Origin: Pararoseomonas sp. SCSIO 73927
Lineage (GTDB): Bacteria; Pseudomonadota; Alphaproteobacteria; Acetobacterales; Acetobacteraceae
Length of the DNA stretch: 64,000 bases
NCBI RefSeq assembly: GCF_037040815.1
Contig: NZ_CP146232.1
Span: 4,310,001 to 4,374,000, forward strand
Direction of reading: 5' to 3'
Below, piece by piece: positions 48,488 to 59,123 of this stretch (positions are counted from its first letter, which is position 1; the number at the start of each line of letters is the position of its first letter). Position numbers and translations under genes: made by a program. The notes beneath the pieces are model-generated. The model was given only the letters and a program-made list of their open reading frames with translations, made no database searches and was not told where the DNA came from.

Positions 48488-49456
48488 TCACTCCTCGATC
48501 GGTCGTGCGCTCGGTCGTGCGCTCGGTCGTGCCCCGGGCAGGCTTGGCTCTCTCCGGAACACTTGCCGCACCCCCCACCATGCCGCAGAGAGACCCGCGG
48601 CCGCGAGGCCAGCCACCAGAACCCACACGGCCGGGCGGATCTCGAACTCCAGGTCGAAATTGGCCCAGAAGATCTCCGCCGCCGGCAGATTGGTGGCCAG
48701 CGCGTACCAGAGATACTCCAGCCCCGCCGCTCCGGCCGCCGCCGCCGGGGCGATCGCGAAGAAGGGCCAGGGAAGGCCTCGCCAGCGCGCGGGCAGAACG
48801 CGCCAGAGCAGCAGAAACAGGAACAGGCCGGTCATCAGCACCGGCTCCGACACGTTGATCTTCGACTGCAGGTAGAAGTGCAGGATTCCCAGGGCGGTGA
48901 GCGGGTAGACCAGCTTGTGCAGCGGCTTCCACTCCCTGCCCAGCCGCCGCAGGGATGAGTCGGTGGAGGTCCAGCCCAGCACGGCCAGCCCGATCAGGGC
49001 CGTGAAGCCGATGGACAGGTAGGGGCGCCGCACGGTCTCCAGGAGCACGTGCCAGAGGCGGAAATGCTCGTTCCCGATGTAGAGCGCGAGATGGGCGAGA
49101 CCGTAGGCGAGCGCCGCCAGACCGAGCATCCGCCGCACCTGCATCGCGCGCGGCCAGTCCAGCACCCAGCGGGCCGGGGTGACGACGAGGCTGATCAGGA
49201 GGAGACGGATGCACCAGTCGCCCGTCTCATGCGTCGCCAGCTTCAGCGGCTCCGGCCCCATGGCGTCGCTGCCCCAGAGCCAAGCCAGCCACAGGGCCGG
49301 CGCCAGGCAGCCCAGCAGCACCGCTGCCTTGAACGGGGAGAAGCGCCCGCCCCGGTCCAGCCAGGGCCAGGGGCCCGGCTTGGGCGGTGGCGGGCCATCC
49401 CGGCGGGCGCGGCGCGGCCGGGCGGCGGCGGGGGAAGGGAGGGCCGCGTCGCTCAC
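48488..49456 (-). CDS. msrQ: MsrQ-like haem-binding membrane subunit (ferric-reductase-like)
   Basis: 322 residues with about six membrane helices. Family features: TGDWCIRLLLISLVVTPARW, RRMLGLAALAYGLAHLALY, RRPYLSIGFTALIGL and WKPLHKLVYPLTALGILHF with the haem His residues. MsrQ feeds electrons from the quinone pool or flavin reductase to periplasmic methionine sulfoxide reductase MsrP. No msrP gene is adjacent; the partner gene encodes a different secreted protein, overlapping by 4 nt (start GTG 49456). A cytoplasmic proline-rich N-terminus and the SARPSARP tail repeats are unusual. Confidence 0.85.
   Translation of the reverse strand: MSDAALPSPAAARPRRARRDGPPPPKPGPWPWLDRGGRFSPFKAAVLLGCLAPALWLAWLWGSDAMGPEPLKLATHETGDWCIRLLLISLVVTPARWVLDWPRAMQVRRMLGLAALAYGLAHLALYIGNEHFRLWHVLLETVRRPYLSIGFTALIGLAVLGWTSTDSSLRRLGREWKPLHKLVYPLTALGILHFYLQSKINVSEPVLMTGLFLFLLLWRVLPARWRGLPWPFFAIAPAAAAGAAGLEYLWYALATNLPAAEIFWANFDLEFEIRPAVWVLVAGLAAAGLSAAWWGVRQVFRREPSLPGARPSARPSARPIEE
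48501..48533. repeat. Short 12-bp tandem repeat at the msrQ 3' end
   Basis: GGTCGTGCGCTC occurs at 48501-48512 and 48513-48524, with a partial third copy to 48533. It encodes the ARPS repeat in the last residues of the MsrQ-like protein and keeps the frame. Confidence 0.75.
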
Positions 49457-50079
49457 ATCGGGGGAACCACGCCGTCACGGGACACGGTGACCCGGGCGAC
49501 GTTCAGGGTGCCGTCCGCCGCCGGCACGGCGGTCAGGAACACCTGGGCGCCGGGCTTCAGGTCCTCCGCCGCGGCGGGGATCAGCGTCACCACCGGCACG
49601 TCCGGCGGCACCAGTACCTTCACCTGCTGTCCACGGGCGGTCAGCGTCAGGCTGCGGCCGTCATTCCCCTCCACCGCCGAATCCACCGTGGCATTGGTCA
49701 TGGAGGATGAAGGGGTAAGGTCCCAGGCGAAGTGCCCCTCGCCGGTGCCGCGCATCGCCTCGGGGAAGACCAGTACCTCCAGCGCGCGCCAAACGCCGTC
49801 CGGCCCGGGCTCGGCCGCGGTGCCGATGAAACTCCCGGGCGCGACGTCCGAAAGGCTCAGCCGCCGCAGCGCCGAGACCCCGAGGTTGTCGCCCAGGCGC
49901 AGGTTCACCATGGGCCCCTCCCGCGTCGCCACCACCATCTCCCGCCCGCTGACGGACTGGATGATGCCGCGGATCCGGCGCGGCGGCGCCGCCTGTGCCG
50001 CCGTTCCCTGGGCCAGTGCTGGCAGGGCGCCCAGGAAAGGTAGGCCTGCCATGGCCAACAACATGCCGCGACGCATCAT
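49453..50079 (-). CDS. Secreted beta-rich protein (DUF5666-like), unknown
   Basis: 208 residues. A signal peptide (MMRRGMLLAMAGLPFLGALP, then ALAQ) precedes two OB/beta-barrel-like repeats: RIRGIIQSVSGREMVVATREG in the first and RSLTLTARGQQVKVLVPPDV in the second, each followed by a G(A/S)-F/V-type strand. That resembles the DUF5666 pattern. It overlaps the msrQ-like start by 4 nt, so it may be a periplasmic partner of the haem membrane protein in place of MsrP. This is a positional inference. Confidence 0.72.
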   Translation of the reverse strand: MMRRGMLLAMAGLPFLGALPALAQGTAAQAAPPRRIRGIIQSVSGREMVVATREGPMVNLRLGDNLGVSALRRLSLSDVAPGSFIGTAAEPGPDGVWRALEVLVFPEAMRGTGEGHFAWDLTPSSSMTNATVDSAVEGNDGRSLTLTARGQQVKVLVPPDVPVVTLIPAAAEDLKPGAQVFLTAVPAADGTLNVARVTVSRDGVVPPM

Positions 50080-50174
50080 GGAACGCTCCGGTGTGTCACA
50101 GATTAACGTGGAAGGCGGCGTATCGGGTGCAAGCCCCGCTTCCCGCCGAAGATGGGCCGTGCCAAAGCCTGGAC

Positions 50175-51167
50175 ATGCGCATCCACGTCCAGAACCCCGC
50201 CAACGATCCCCACTTCTCGGTGACCGAGGCGCAGTGGAGCGCGGCCCTCGCCCGCGCGCCGGACATGGCGGGGCTGGAGGTCTCCTTCGCCAGTGATGAG
50301 GAGGGGCTGACCCGCGCCCTGCCCGAGGCGGAGGTGCTGCTGACCTGGGTGCGCCCGCTGCGCCAGCGCTTCCCCGTGGGCGCCCTGCCCGGGGTGGCGC
50401 CAAGGCTGAAGGTCATCGCCTGCACCTCCGCCGGGGTGGACAGCGCGGCCCCCTTCGACTGGCTGCCGGATTCCATCGCCCTGCTGAACAACAGCGGCAC
50501 CCACGCGGACAAGGCCGGCGAGTTCGGGATCATGGCGATCCTGATGCTGAACACGGGGATGCCGGCCTTCGCGGACGCGCAGCGGCGCGGCGAGTGGAAG
50601 CCGATCTTCTCCTCCACCCTGGCGGGGCGGCGGGTGGTCATCGTCGGGATGGGATCGCTCGGTGGCGGCGTCGCCCGGCGGGCGCGGGCCTTCGGGATGC
50701 ACGTGGTCGGCGTGCGGAACGGTCCCGAGCCCCACCCCGACTGCGACGAGACCCACGCGACGGAGGCGCTGGATGCCCTGCTGCCCCAGGCCGAGTTCCT
50801 GGTGCTGGCCTGCCCGCTGACGGACCGCACCCGCAACCTCCTCTCCCGCGAGCGGATCGCGAGGCTGCCGCGCGGCGCCGGAATCGTGAACATCGCCCGC
50901 GGCGCCGTGTGGGATCAGGACGCGGCCTGCGACGCGCTGGAGGCCGGGCACCTCGGCGGCTGCGTGACCGATGTGGCCGTGCCGGAACCACTGCCCGCCG
51001 ACAGCCGCCTCTGGCGCACGCCGGGGATGGTGGTCACGCCCCACGTCTCGGCGGACGACCGGGCGCGCTACAACGACCGCACGCTGGACATCCTGTTCGA
51101 GAACATCCGCGCGCTGCGGGAGGGACGCTCGCTGCCGAATCGCATCGATCCTGCAAAGGGTTATTAG
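50175..51167 (+). CDS. D-isomer-specific 2-hydroxyacid dehydrogenase
   Basis: 330 residues. The Rossmann motif is VVIVGMGSLGGGVARR; the catalytic Arg is in VNIARGAVW, the acidic residue lies in the TDVAVPEPLPADSRLW segment, and the His in VTPHVSADDR. It reduces 2-oxo acids such as glyoxylate or hydroxypyruvate, or oxidises the D-hydroxyacid; the exact substrate is not evident. ATG 50175 begins the protein (MRIHVQNPAND). The metallohydrolase gene follows after 45 nt, and the two N-termini are similar at the very start (MRIHV), perhaps by chance. Confidence 0.9.
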   Translation: MRIHVQNPANDPHFSVTEAQWSAALARAPDMAGLEVSFASDEEGLTRALPEAEVLLTWVRPLRQRFPVGALPGVAPRLKVIACTSAGVDSAAPFDWLPDSIALLNNSGTHADKAGEFGIMAILMLNTGMPAFADAQRRGEWKPIFSSTLAGRRVVIVGMGSLGGGVARRARAFGMHVVGVRNGPEPHPDCDETHATEALDALLPQAEFLVLACPLTDRTRNLLSRERIARLPRGAGIVNIARGAVWDQDAACDALEAGHLGGCVTDVAVPEPLPADSRLWRTPGMVVTPHVSADDRARYNDRTLDILFENIRALREGRSLPNRIDPAKGY

Positions 51168-51212
51168 CGGCGGCGCCGGAACCCGGGCCCGGAGCCCGGC
51201 GTTGGCGGGGCT

Positions 51213-52057
51213 ATGCGGATCCATGTCATCGAGTGCGGCTCCATGCGCCCCTTCGGCGGGCGGCTCTGGGACGGCACAACGCCCGGCATAGGCCCTGCGC
51301 ATCTGGCCTGCCGCTGCCTCCTGGTGGAGACGGAGGAAGGGCTGGTGTTGGTGGACACTGGCTTCGGCCTGGACGACGTGAACCGCCCCGTGCCCCGGCT
51401 GAGCCGGACCTTCCTCGTCGCCGACCGCATCCACCTCGAGGCGGACGAGACCGCCATCTCCCGCCTGCGGGCGCTGGGCTTCAACCCCCGCGACGTGCGC
51501 CACATCGTCATAACGCACCTCGACTTCGACCACGCCGGCGGCCTGACGGACTTCCCCGGCGCGCGCGTCCACGTCTCGGCCGAGGAGGCGGCGGCGGCCC
51601 GCCGCAGGACCACGCCGAAGGCCCGCGGCCGCTACCGCCCGGCCCAGCTCGCTCATCCCATGCGGGAGTACGACGCGCCCGGCGAGCCCTGGTTCGGCCT
51701 TCCCACCCTGCGCGGGCTGGACGGGTTGCCGGAGGGGATCTTCCTCGTCCCGCTGCCCGGTCACACGGCTGGTCACTGCGGCGTGGCGCTCGACACGGGC
51801 CATGGCTGGGTGCTGCACGCCGGAGACGCCGTGTTCATGCACGCGGAGCTGGACGAGCCGCCGCGCATGCCGCCGCTCGCCTCGGCCTACGCCAACTTCA
51901 TGCAGGTGGACCGCGACGCCCGGCTGGAGAGCCGGGACCGTCTGCGCGCTCTGGCGCGGGACCATGGGGAGGAGGTGACGATCCTCTGCACCCACGACCC
52001 CGTCCTTCCGCCCCGGGTGCTGCAACCCGGGCCCGGGCAGCGGATCCTGACCCTGGG

Positions 52058-52061
<4 letters not shown>
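51213..52061 (+). CDS. Metallo-beta-lactamase-fold hydrolase
   Basis: 282 residues. Metal ligands: [26 protein letters not shown] and CTHDPV. The second His of the HxHxDH motif is Asp, a form found in lactonase-like and other MBL hydrolases. The N-lactonase class fits the overall layout, but N-acyl-homoserine lactone activity cannot be claimed. ATG 51213 is 45 nt after the dehydrogenase stop. Its stop codon overlaps the stop of the convergent pgk (CTAG). Confidence 0.86.
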
Positions 52062-53254
<1,193 letters not shown>

Positions 53255-53289
53255 GGGCGTTGTCCTGGAAATCCGGTCTTAGAAACGGG

Positions 53290-53345
53290 CGGGGGCGCCG
53301 AAGCGCCGCAGCAGAACCGAAGCGGGGGCGCCGAAGCGCCCCCGC
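53290..53345 (-). repeat. Two UUCG-loop hairpins between gap and pgk
   Basis: GCGGGGGCGC (53322-53331) pairs with GCGCCCCCGC (53336-53345). On the transcribed minus strand the loop is UUCG, the most stable RNA tetraloop. A shorter copy, GGCGC/GCGCC with the same loop, lies at 53294-53307, and the block GGGGGCGCCGAAGCGCC is nearly repeated. There is no T-run. They probably act as processing or attenuation elements between the two glycolytic genes. Confidence 0.72.
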
Positions 53346-53352
53346 AGGTCGA

Positions 53353-54399
53353 TCAGAGCGTGCCGAGAAGGGCCGCGGTGTCGCTCATGCGGTTCGAGAA
53401 GCCCCACTCGTTGTCGTACCAAGACATCACGCGGACCAGCCCGCCATCCACCACCTGCGTCTGGGTGGCGTCGAAGGTGGAGGAGTGGCTGTCGTGGTTG
53501 AAGTCGATGGAGACCAGCGGCGCCGTGTTGTAGCCGAGGATGCCCTTCAGCTCGGCGCTCTCGGACGCCTCCTTCATGGCGGCGTTGATCGCCTCCTTCG
53601 TCAGCCCCTCGGTCCGGGCCGGGACGAAGTCCAGGGAGACGAGGGAGACGTTCGGGGTCGGGATGCGGATGGCGGTGCCGTCCAGCTTGCCCTTCAGCTC
53701 CGGCAGCACGAGGCCCACGGCCTTCGCCGCGCCCGTGGAGGTCGGGATGGCCGAGACCGCCGCCGCGCGGGCGCGGTGCAGGTCCTTGTGCAGCGTGTCC
53801 ACCGTGTTCTGGTCGCCGGTGTAGGCGTGGATGGTGACCATGTAGCCGCGCAGGATGCCGAACTTCTCGTGCAGCACCTTCGCGATGGGCGCGAGGCAGT
53901 TAGTGGTGCAGGAGGCGTTGGAGACGATCTTATGCTCGGGCTTCAGCGCCTTGTGGTTCACGCCGTAGACGATCGTCGCCTGGGCGGAGGCGTCGGCATA
54001 GGTCTCGCCCCAGGTCACGGGGGCGGAGACGAGCACCTTGCGCGCGCCGGACTGCAGCAGCAGCTCGGCCTTCGCCGTGTCGGTGAAGATGCCCGTGCAC
54101 TCGGCGGCGACGTCCACGCCCTGCCAGGGGAGCTTGGTCGGGTCGCGCTCGGCGGTGACCTTGATCGGCTTGTGGGTCTTGCCGTGGACGGTGATGATCA
54201 GGCTGTCACCCTCGACGCGCACCTCGCCGGGGAAGCGGCCATGGACGGAGTCGAAGCGGAAGAGGTGCGCGTTCGCCTCGACGGAGCCGAGGTCGTTGAT
54301 GTGGGTGAACTCCACGTCGTCGCGGCCGCTCTCCATCGCCGCGCGGAGAACCAGGCGGCCGATGCGCCCGAAGCCGTTGATGCCAACCTTGACCGCCAT
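53353..54399 (-). CDS. gap: Glyceraldehyde-3-phosphate dehydrogenase, type I
   Basis: 348 residues. The NAD site is GINGFGRIGRLV, the catalytic Cys is in SNASCTTNCLAP, and the substrate site is in SWYDNEWGF. Phosphorylating enzyme of glycolysis/gluconeogenesis and possibly of a pentose cycle, given tkt next to it. It follows tkt by 30 nt. The coenzyme-determining position (Asp of ITHINDLGSVEA) suggests NAD preference. Ordinary in every respect. Confidence 0.97.
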   Translation of the reverse strand: MAVKVGINGFGRIGRLVLRAAMESGRDDVEFTHINDLGSVEANAHLFRFDSVHGRFPGEVRVEGDSLIITVHGKTHKPIKVTAERDPTKLPWQGVDVAAECTGIFTDTAKAELLLQSGARKVLVSAPVTWGETYADASAQATIVYGVNHKALKPEHKIVSNASCTTNCLAPIAKVLHEKFGILRGYMVTIHAYTGDQNTVDTLHKDLHRARAAAVSAIPTSTGAAKAVGLVLPELKGKLDGTAIRIPTPNVSLVSLDFVPARTEGLTKEAINAAMKEASESAELKGILGYNTAPLVSIDFNHDSHSSTFDATQTQVVDGGLVRVMSWYDNEWGFSNRMSDTAALLGTL

Positions 54400-54429
54400 G
54401 TTCTTTCCTCTTCTTCCGTCCGTGTCGTT

Positions 54430-56481
54430 CTAGTTCACGCGGCGCTTCACGGCCGCCACCACGACGTCCGCGGTGATGCCGAAGTGCTTGTAGAGCTCGT
54501 CCGCCGGCGCGCTGGCGCCGAATCCGGTCATGCCGACGAAGATGCCATCGGGGCCGAGCCAGCGCGACCACCCGAATTCCAGTGCCGCCTCGATACCCAC
54601 CCGGGGCGCCGTGCCGAGGATCGTCTCCTGGTAGGTCGGGTCCTGCAGCGCGAAGAGCTCCCAGCAGGGCATGGAGACCACCGTGGTGGGGATCCCCGCC
54701 TCCTCCAGCATCTCCCGCGCCTGGACGGCTAGGGACACCTCGGACCCAGTGGCGATCAGCGTGGCCCGCCGCTCGCCGGAGGCCTCGGCGAGCACGTAGC
54801 CGCCGCGCGCCGTGTGGTTCTCCCCGGCCTCGCTCCGCAGCGTCGGCAGGTTCTGGCGGGAGAGGGCCAGCACGCTCGGGCCATCCGCGCGCTTCACCGC
54901 CAATTCCCAGGCCTCGGCCGTTTCCACCACGTCAGCGGGCCGAAAGACATGGAGGTTCGGGATGGCGCGCAGCGCCGCCAGGGTCTCCACCGGCTGGTGG
55001 GTCGGCCCGTCCTCGCCGAGGCCGATGCTGTCATGGGTCAGCACGTGGATCACCCGCTGGCGCATCAGCGCGGCCAGCCGGATGGCCGGGCGCATGTAGT
55101 CGGAGAAGACCAGGAAGGTGCCGGAATAGGGGATGATGCCGCCGTGCAGCGCCATCCCGTTCATGGCCGCGGCCATGCCGTGCTCGCGGATCCCCCAGTG
55201 GACGAAGCGCCCGCCGAAGTTCTCGGCGTTCAGCGCCGGCACGCCCTTCACGTTCGTGTTGTTGGAGCCGGTGAGGTCGGCCGAGCCGCCGATCATCTCC
55301 GGCACGGCCGGCACCAGCGCCTCCAGGGCCTTCTGGCCGGAGATGCGGGTGGCGATCTTCGGCTTCTCGGCCACCGCCCTGGCCTTCCACTCGGCGATGG
55401 GATCGTCCCAGCGCTCCGGCAGCTTGCCCGCCATGGCGCGCTCGAAATCGGCGCGCTGCGGGTGCTTCGCCAGCCGCTTGAGCCAGGACCGGCGCGTGCC
55501 GCCGCCGCGGCTGCCGGCCTTCTCCCACTCCGCCCGGATGTCGTCCGGCACCTCGAAGGGGCCGCCCTCCCACCCCAGGGCCGCCTTGGCCGCCGCGGCC
55601 TCCTCCGGACCCAGCGGGGCGCCGTGGCTGCCCGCCGTGCCCGCCTTCTTCGGCGCGGAGAAGCCGATGATGGTGCGGCAGGCGATCAGGGTGGGCTTGC
55701 GGGACTTGGTGGCCGCGTTCAGCGCCGCCGCGATCGCCTCGTGGTCGTGCCCGTCCACGCGGCGCACGGCCCAGCCATAGGCGCGGAACCGGGCCAGCGT
55801 GTCCTCGGAGACGGAGATCGCCGTGTCGCCGTCGATCGAGATGTGGTTGTCGTCCCAGAGGACGGTCAGCTTGCCGAGCTGGAAATGCGCCGCCAGCGAG
55901 GCCGCCTCGTGGGAAATTCCCTCCTGCAGGTCGCCGTCGGAAGCGATAACCCAGGTGCGGTGGTCCACGAGGCTCTTGCCGAACCGGGCCGCAAGGTGCC
56001 GCTCCGCCATGGCCATGCCGACGGCGGTGGAGATGCCCTGGCCCAGCGGGCCCGTGGTGGTCTCGATGCCCGGGTGCTCATGCACCTCCGGATGGCCGGC
56101 CGCGGGGGAGTGGAGCTGGCGGAAGCGGCGCAGCTCCTCCACCCCCATGCCGGCATGGCCGGACAGGTGCAGCCAAGCATAGAGCAGCATGGAGCCGTGG
56201 CCGGCGGAAAGGACGAAGCGGTCCCGGTCCGGCCAGCGCGGGTCGGCCGCGTCGTGCTTCAGGAAGCGGGTGAAAAGAACGGTGGCGGCATCGGCCATGC
56301 CCATGGGCATGCCGGGATGGCCGGACTTGGCGGCCTCCACCCCATCGATCGCGAGCGCCCGGATGGCGTCCGCCATCCGGCGCGCGGGCGTCACGGGCCG
56401 TGCCAGGATCGCGTCCTGCGCGACGAGCGCGGGGCTTCGCTCGGGTGTGGAAGGCTGCCGGTCGGGTTCCGTGGTGGCCAA
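54430..56481 (-). CDS. tkt: Transketolase
   Basis: 683 residues. Thiamine diphosphate site: [20 protein letters not shown] with its partner DDNHISIDG; also [25 protein letters not shown] and [15 protein letters not shown]. It transfers two-carbon units in the pentose phosphate and, if present, Calvin cycles. An N-terminal extension of about 25 residues precedes the conserved part; the start is TTG 56481 with GGAGG about 10 nt upstream. It heads the operon with gap and pgk, which in some relatives belongs to the cbb cluster; no cbb genes are seen here. Confidence 0.96.
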   Translation of the reverse strand: MATTEPDRQPSTPERSPALVAQDAILARPVTPARRMADAIRALAIDGVEAAKSGHPGMPMGMADAATVLFTRFLKHDAADPRWPDRDRFVLSAGHGSMLLYAWLHLSGHAGMGVEELRRFRQLHSPAAGHPEVHEHPGIETTTGPLGQGISTAVGMAMAERHLAARFGKSLVDHRTWVIASDGDLQEGISHEAASLAAHFQLGKLTVLWDDNHISIDGDTAISVSEDTLARFRAYGWAVRRVDGHDHEAIAAALNAATKSRKPTLIACRTIIGFSAPKKAGTAGSHGAPLGPEEAAAAKAALGWEGGPFEVPDDIRAEWEKAGSRGGGTRRSWLKRLAKHPQRADFERAMAGKLPERWDDPIAEWKARAVAEKPKIATRISGQKALEALVPAVPEMIGGSADLTGSNNTNVKGVPALNAENFGGRFVHWGIREHGMAAAMNGMALHGGIIPYSGTFLVFSDYMRPAIRLAALMRQRVIHVLTHDSIGLGEDGPTHQPVETLAALRAIPNLHVFRPADVVETAEAWELAVKRADGPSVLALSRQNLPTLRSEAGENHTARGGYVLAEASGERRATLIATGSEVSLAVQAREMLEEAGIPTTVVSMPCWELFALQDPTYQETILGTAPRVGIEAALEFGWSRWLGPDGIFVGMTGFGASAPADELYKHFGITADVVVAAVKRRVN

Positions 56482-56858
56482 GTCGGGGGTCCTCCGGCGG
56501 CGTTGCCGGACGGGCAGGGGGGCGCCCGCCGGCTCCTCGCCACCCCTCGCTCGCGGCCAGGGCGTCCAACCGGGCGTGATCCGGCGGCGGGCTCGCGACA
56601 GGGGGTCGCGACAGGGGGGGCGTCGCGGCCGCTATAGAGGCGGGCCGGGCCGATGCCAACCCTGCCTCCCGGATCGGGCCGGGCGGGGCGCGGGCCGGGC
56701 GTGCTTGCGGGCAGGCATCGATTTCTCGTAGGCCGGCACGACCGAAGCTGCCATAATGCCTCACCGCGTGAGAAAAACTCTCGCGCTGATCCAAAATGGT
56801 GCCATCGCGTCGGCAGAACAGCGGGATTTGAACATTGATGCCTCCGGAAGAGGCTCCC
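56482..56858. other. Divergent intergenic region, tkt / GGDEF-EAL
   Basis: 377 nt without a gene. The half next to tkt is very GC-rich with repeated GGGTCGCGACAGGG-like segments (56598-56620). The half next to the GGDEF-EAL gene is AT-richer. It contains CATAAT (56752-56757), a possible -10, and the inverted repeat GCGTGAGA (56766-56773)/TCTCGCGC (56779-56786) around AAAAC with one mismatch, which may be an operator. Confidence 0.4.
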
Positions 56859-59003
56859 ATGCGCCGGCTGCGGCGGATGGTGGCGCTGGGCTCCGGCTTG
56901 CTCCTCGCCTCCGTCCTGGCGGCAGCCCTGGCCCTGATCTCCCTGCCGGCCGCGATGGCGGCCGCGGCGCTGGCCGGTCTCGTCCTGCTGCTCGCGGGCG
57001 GCGTTCTCGTCACCCTTCTTGCGACCTGGCCGCGGCTCCGGCGGGCGGCCCTGCTGCGGGAGGCAGTGGACCGCACCGCCGTGCGCTACGCCGTCTTCGC
57101 GCGGGACCGCACGCTGCTGGACCGCAGCCCCGGCTATGACCTGCCGGGCGTGGACCCGCGCCCGGTGCCCGCCGGCACGAAGCTGGACGACCTGCTGGCC
57201 GCCGCCCAGGGCCGGGGCCCGGACGCCTCCCTCGCCGTGGCCCAGCAGATCGTCGAGCACGAGGACGACGCCCGCTCGGAGTACGACCGCGCCCTGCCGG
57301 ACGGCCGCACCCTGCAGGTGAGCAAGCGGCGCCTCTCCGGCGGGGAGGTGGCGCGCTTCGCGCTCGACGTCACCGGCTCCCGCGCGCGGGACCTGCGCGC
57401 GCGCGCCATCCATGAGAGCGTGCCGGCCGCGATCTGGCACCTCGACCCCACCGGGCGCACCATCGCCGGGAATGGCCGGCTCGCCGACCTCTTCGGCGGC
57501 AGGCTCCCGGCGGGGCTGGCGGATTCCGGGCTGCAACAGCTCGGCCAGCCGGGGGAGGGACCCTTCGGCCTGCCGCCCGGGCGGGAGGTGGAAGGGCTGC
57601 TTCCCGCGCGCGGCCGCGTGCCGGAGCGCCGGGTCATCGTGGTCGCCTCGCCCTGGCTCCCGGGGGAGTCCGGCGGCTCGCAGGCGGTGCTGATGCTGCT
57701 GGACGTCACCCGGCTGCACGCCGCCCAGGCCCAGGCGCTGCACTTCGCCTGGCACGACCCCCTGACCGGGCTGCCCAACCGCTTCCGCTTCCAGCAGGCC
57801 CTCGCCGAGCTCGCCGCCTCGCCGGATGGCGGGTCCCTCCTCGTCCTAGATCTCGCCGGGCTCAGGGCGGTGAACGATTCGCTCGGCCAGGGGGCCGGGG
57901 ACGCGGTGCTGCGGGAAGCGGCGCGACGGCTGCGCGAGGGGCTTCGGCCGAGGGACGGCGTGTTCCGCCTCGGCGGGGACGAGTTCGCTCTCACCGCCGT
58001 CGGCATACGCACCCCCCACGCCGCGGGAGCCATCGCGGGGCGGATCCAGCGCTCCCTCGCCGCCCCCTTCGAGTTCAACGGCGGGTCCCTGCCGCTGCGG
58101 GCCAGCATCGGCCATGCCTGCCTGCCGGAGGACGCGGCGGATGCGGACGGCCTGCACCGGGCGGCGGCCCTGGCCCTGGCGCAGGCGAAGCGGGCCGGCA
58201 ACGGCGCCGTCGTCGCCTATGATCCGGCCCTCGGCGAGCGCGTGGCCCGCCGGCTGGCCATGCGGCAGAGGCTCGCGGCCGCCATCGCGGCCGGCGGGTT
58301 CCAGCTGGCCTGGCAGCCCCAGGTCGATGCCCGGACCGGCTCGCTGCGCGGGGCGGAGGCGCTGATCCGCTGGCCGCTCGGGTCCGGCGGCGTTGTTTCC
58401 CCAGCCGACTTCCTCCCGGAGGCCGAGGCAATGGGGCTGATGCCGGAGATCGACGCCTGGGTGCTGAACGAGGCGCTGCGCCAGAAGGCTGCGTGGCGCG
58501 CCGCCGGAACGGGGCCGGAGATCGTGGGCGTGAACATCTCCCCGGTCACGCTGCGGGATCAGGAGTTTCCGGCGCGGGTGCAGGCGGCCCTCGCCCTCTA
58601 CGGGGTGCCGCCGGAAGAGCTGGAGGTGGAGATCCCCGAGGACGTGGCGGCGCGGGACCTGGACGCCATCGCCCCCGTGCTGCACGAACTGATCGCGGAC
58701 GGGGTGCGGCTCTCGCTCGACGATTTCGGCGGCGGCCGGTCCGCCCTGGCCCATCTCCTGCGCCTGCCGGTGGACCAGGTGAAGCTGGACCGCAGCATCG
58801 TCGCCGGCCTTCCCGGAGGGGCGCGGGAAAGGGCGATCCTGCGCGCCGTCGCCACCCTGGCGCGGGGGATGGAGATTCCCCTCCTCGCCGAGGGAGTGGA
58901 GACGGAGGCCCAGCGCGAGGCCCTGCTGGCCGAGGGATGCACGGTCATGCAGGGCTGGCTCTTCGGCCGGGCCGTGCCGGCGGGCGAGCTGATGGCCCGC
59001 TAG
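56859..59003 (+). CDS. GGDEF-EAL cyclic-di-GMP signalling protein, membrane-anchored
   Basis: 714 residues. Two N-terminal membrane helices (about 10-60) and a PAS-like sensory region (about 110-290) precede GGDEF with the intact motif RLGGDEFAL near residue 372, then EAL with AEALIRW near 503, NISP, LDDFGGGRSAL near 620, KLDRSIV and AEGVETEAQ. Both catalytic centres look intact, so it could make and/or hydrolyse cyclic-di-GMP; the EAL glutamate in the usual LEITE segment appears as EIPED. ATG 56859 is preferred for its GAAGAGG site; an ATG 21 nt earlier is possible. It could control motility genes such as those at 35-37 kb. Confidence 0.91.
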   Translation: MRRLRRMVALGSGLLLASVLAAALALISLPAAMAAAALAGLVLLLAGGVLVTLLATWPRLRRAALLREAVDRTAVRYAVFARDRTLLDRSPGYDLPGVDPRPVPAGTKLDDLLAAAQGRGPDASLAVAQQIVEHEDDARSEYDRALPDGRTLQVSKRRLSGGEVARFALDVTGSRARDLRARAIHESVPAAIWHLDPTGRTIAGNGRLADLFGGRLPAGLADSGLQQLGQPGEGPFGLPPGREVEGLLPARGRVPERRVIVVASPWLPGESGGSQAVLMLLDVTRLHAAQAQALHFAWHDPLTGLPNRFRFQQALAELAASPDGGSLLVLDLAGLRAVNDSLGQGAGDAVLREAARRLREGLRPRDGVFRLGGDEFALTAVGIRTPHAAGAIAGRIQRSLAAPFEFNGGSLPLRASIGHACLPEDAADADGLHRAAALALAQAKRAGNGAVVAYDPALGERVARRLAMRQRLAAAIAAGGFQLAWQPQVDARTGSLRGAEALIRWPLGSGGVVSPADFLPEAEAMGLMPEIDAWVLNEALRQKAAWRAAGTGPEIVGVNISPVTLRDQEFPARVQAALALYGVPPEELEVEIPEDVAARDLDAIAPVLHELIADGVRLSLDDFGGGRSALAHLLRLPVDQVKLDRSIVAGLPGGARERAILRAVATLARGMEIPLLAEGVETEAQREALLAEGCTVMQGWLFGRAVPAGELMAR

Positions 59004-59063
59004 GGCCGTCTCCTCTCGCCCCGGCTCACCCCAGCCGCTCCGGCCTTTCCCTCGCGGAGCCGA

Positions 59064-59095
59064 CCCGCCCGTTCCGGTGACCCTCGCCGGGCGGG
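59064..59095. terminator. Possible terminator hairpin between convergent genes
   Basis: CCCGCCCG (59064-59071) pairs with CGGGCGGG (59088-59095) across a 16-nt loop, in the 120 nt between the stops at 59003 and 59124. No T-run. Confidence 0.45.
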
Positions 59096-59123
59096 ACCGT
59101 CTCCAGCGCCGGCTGCCACCGCT

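Noticed and set aside
54430..56481. Calvin-cycle (cbb) operon
   Set aside because: tkt-gap-pgk alone also occurs as a glycolytic/pentose-phosphate operon; no RuBisCO, prk or cbbR gene is in the window.
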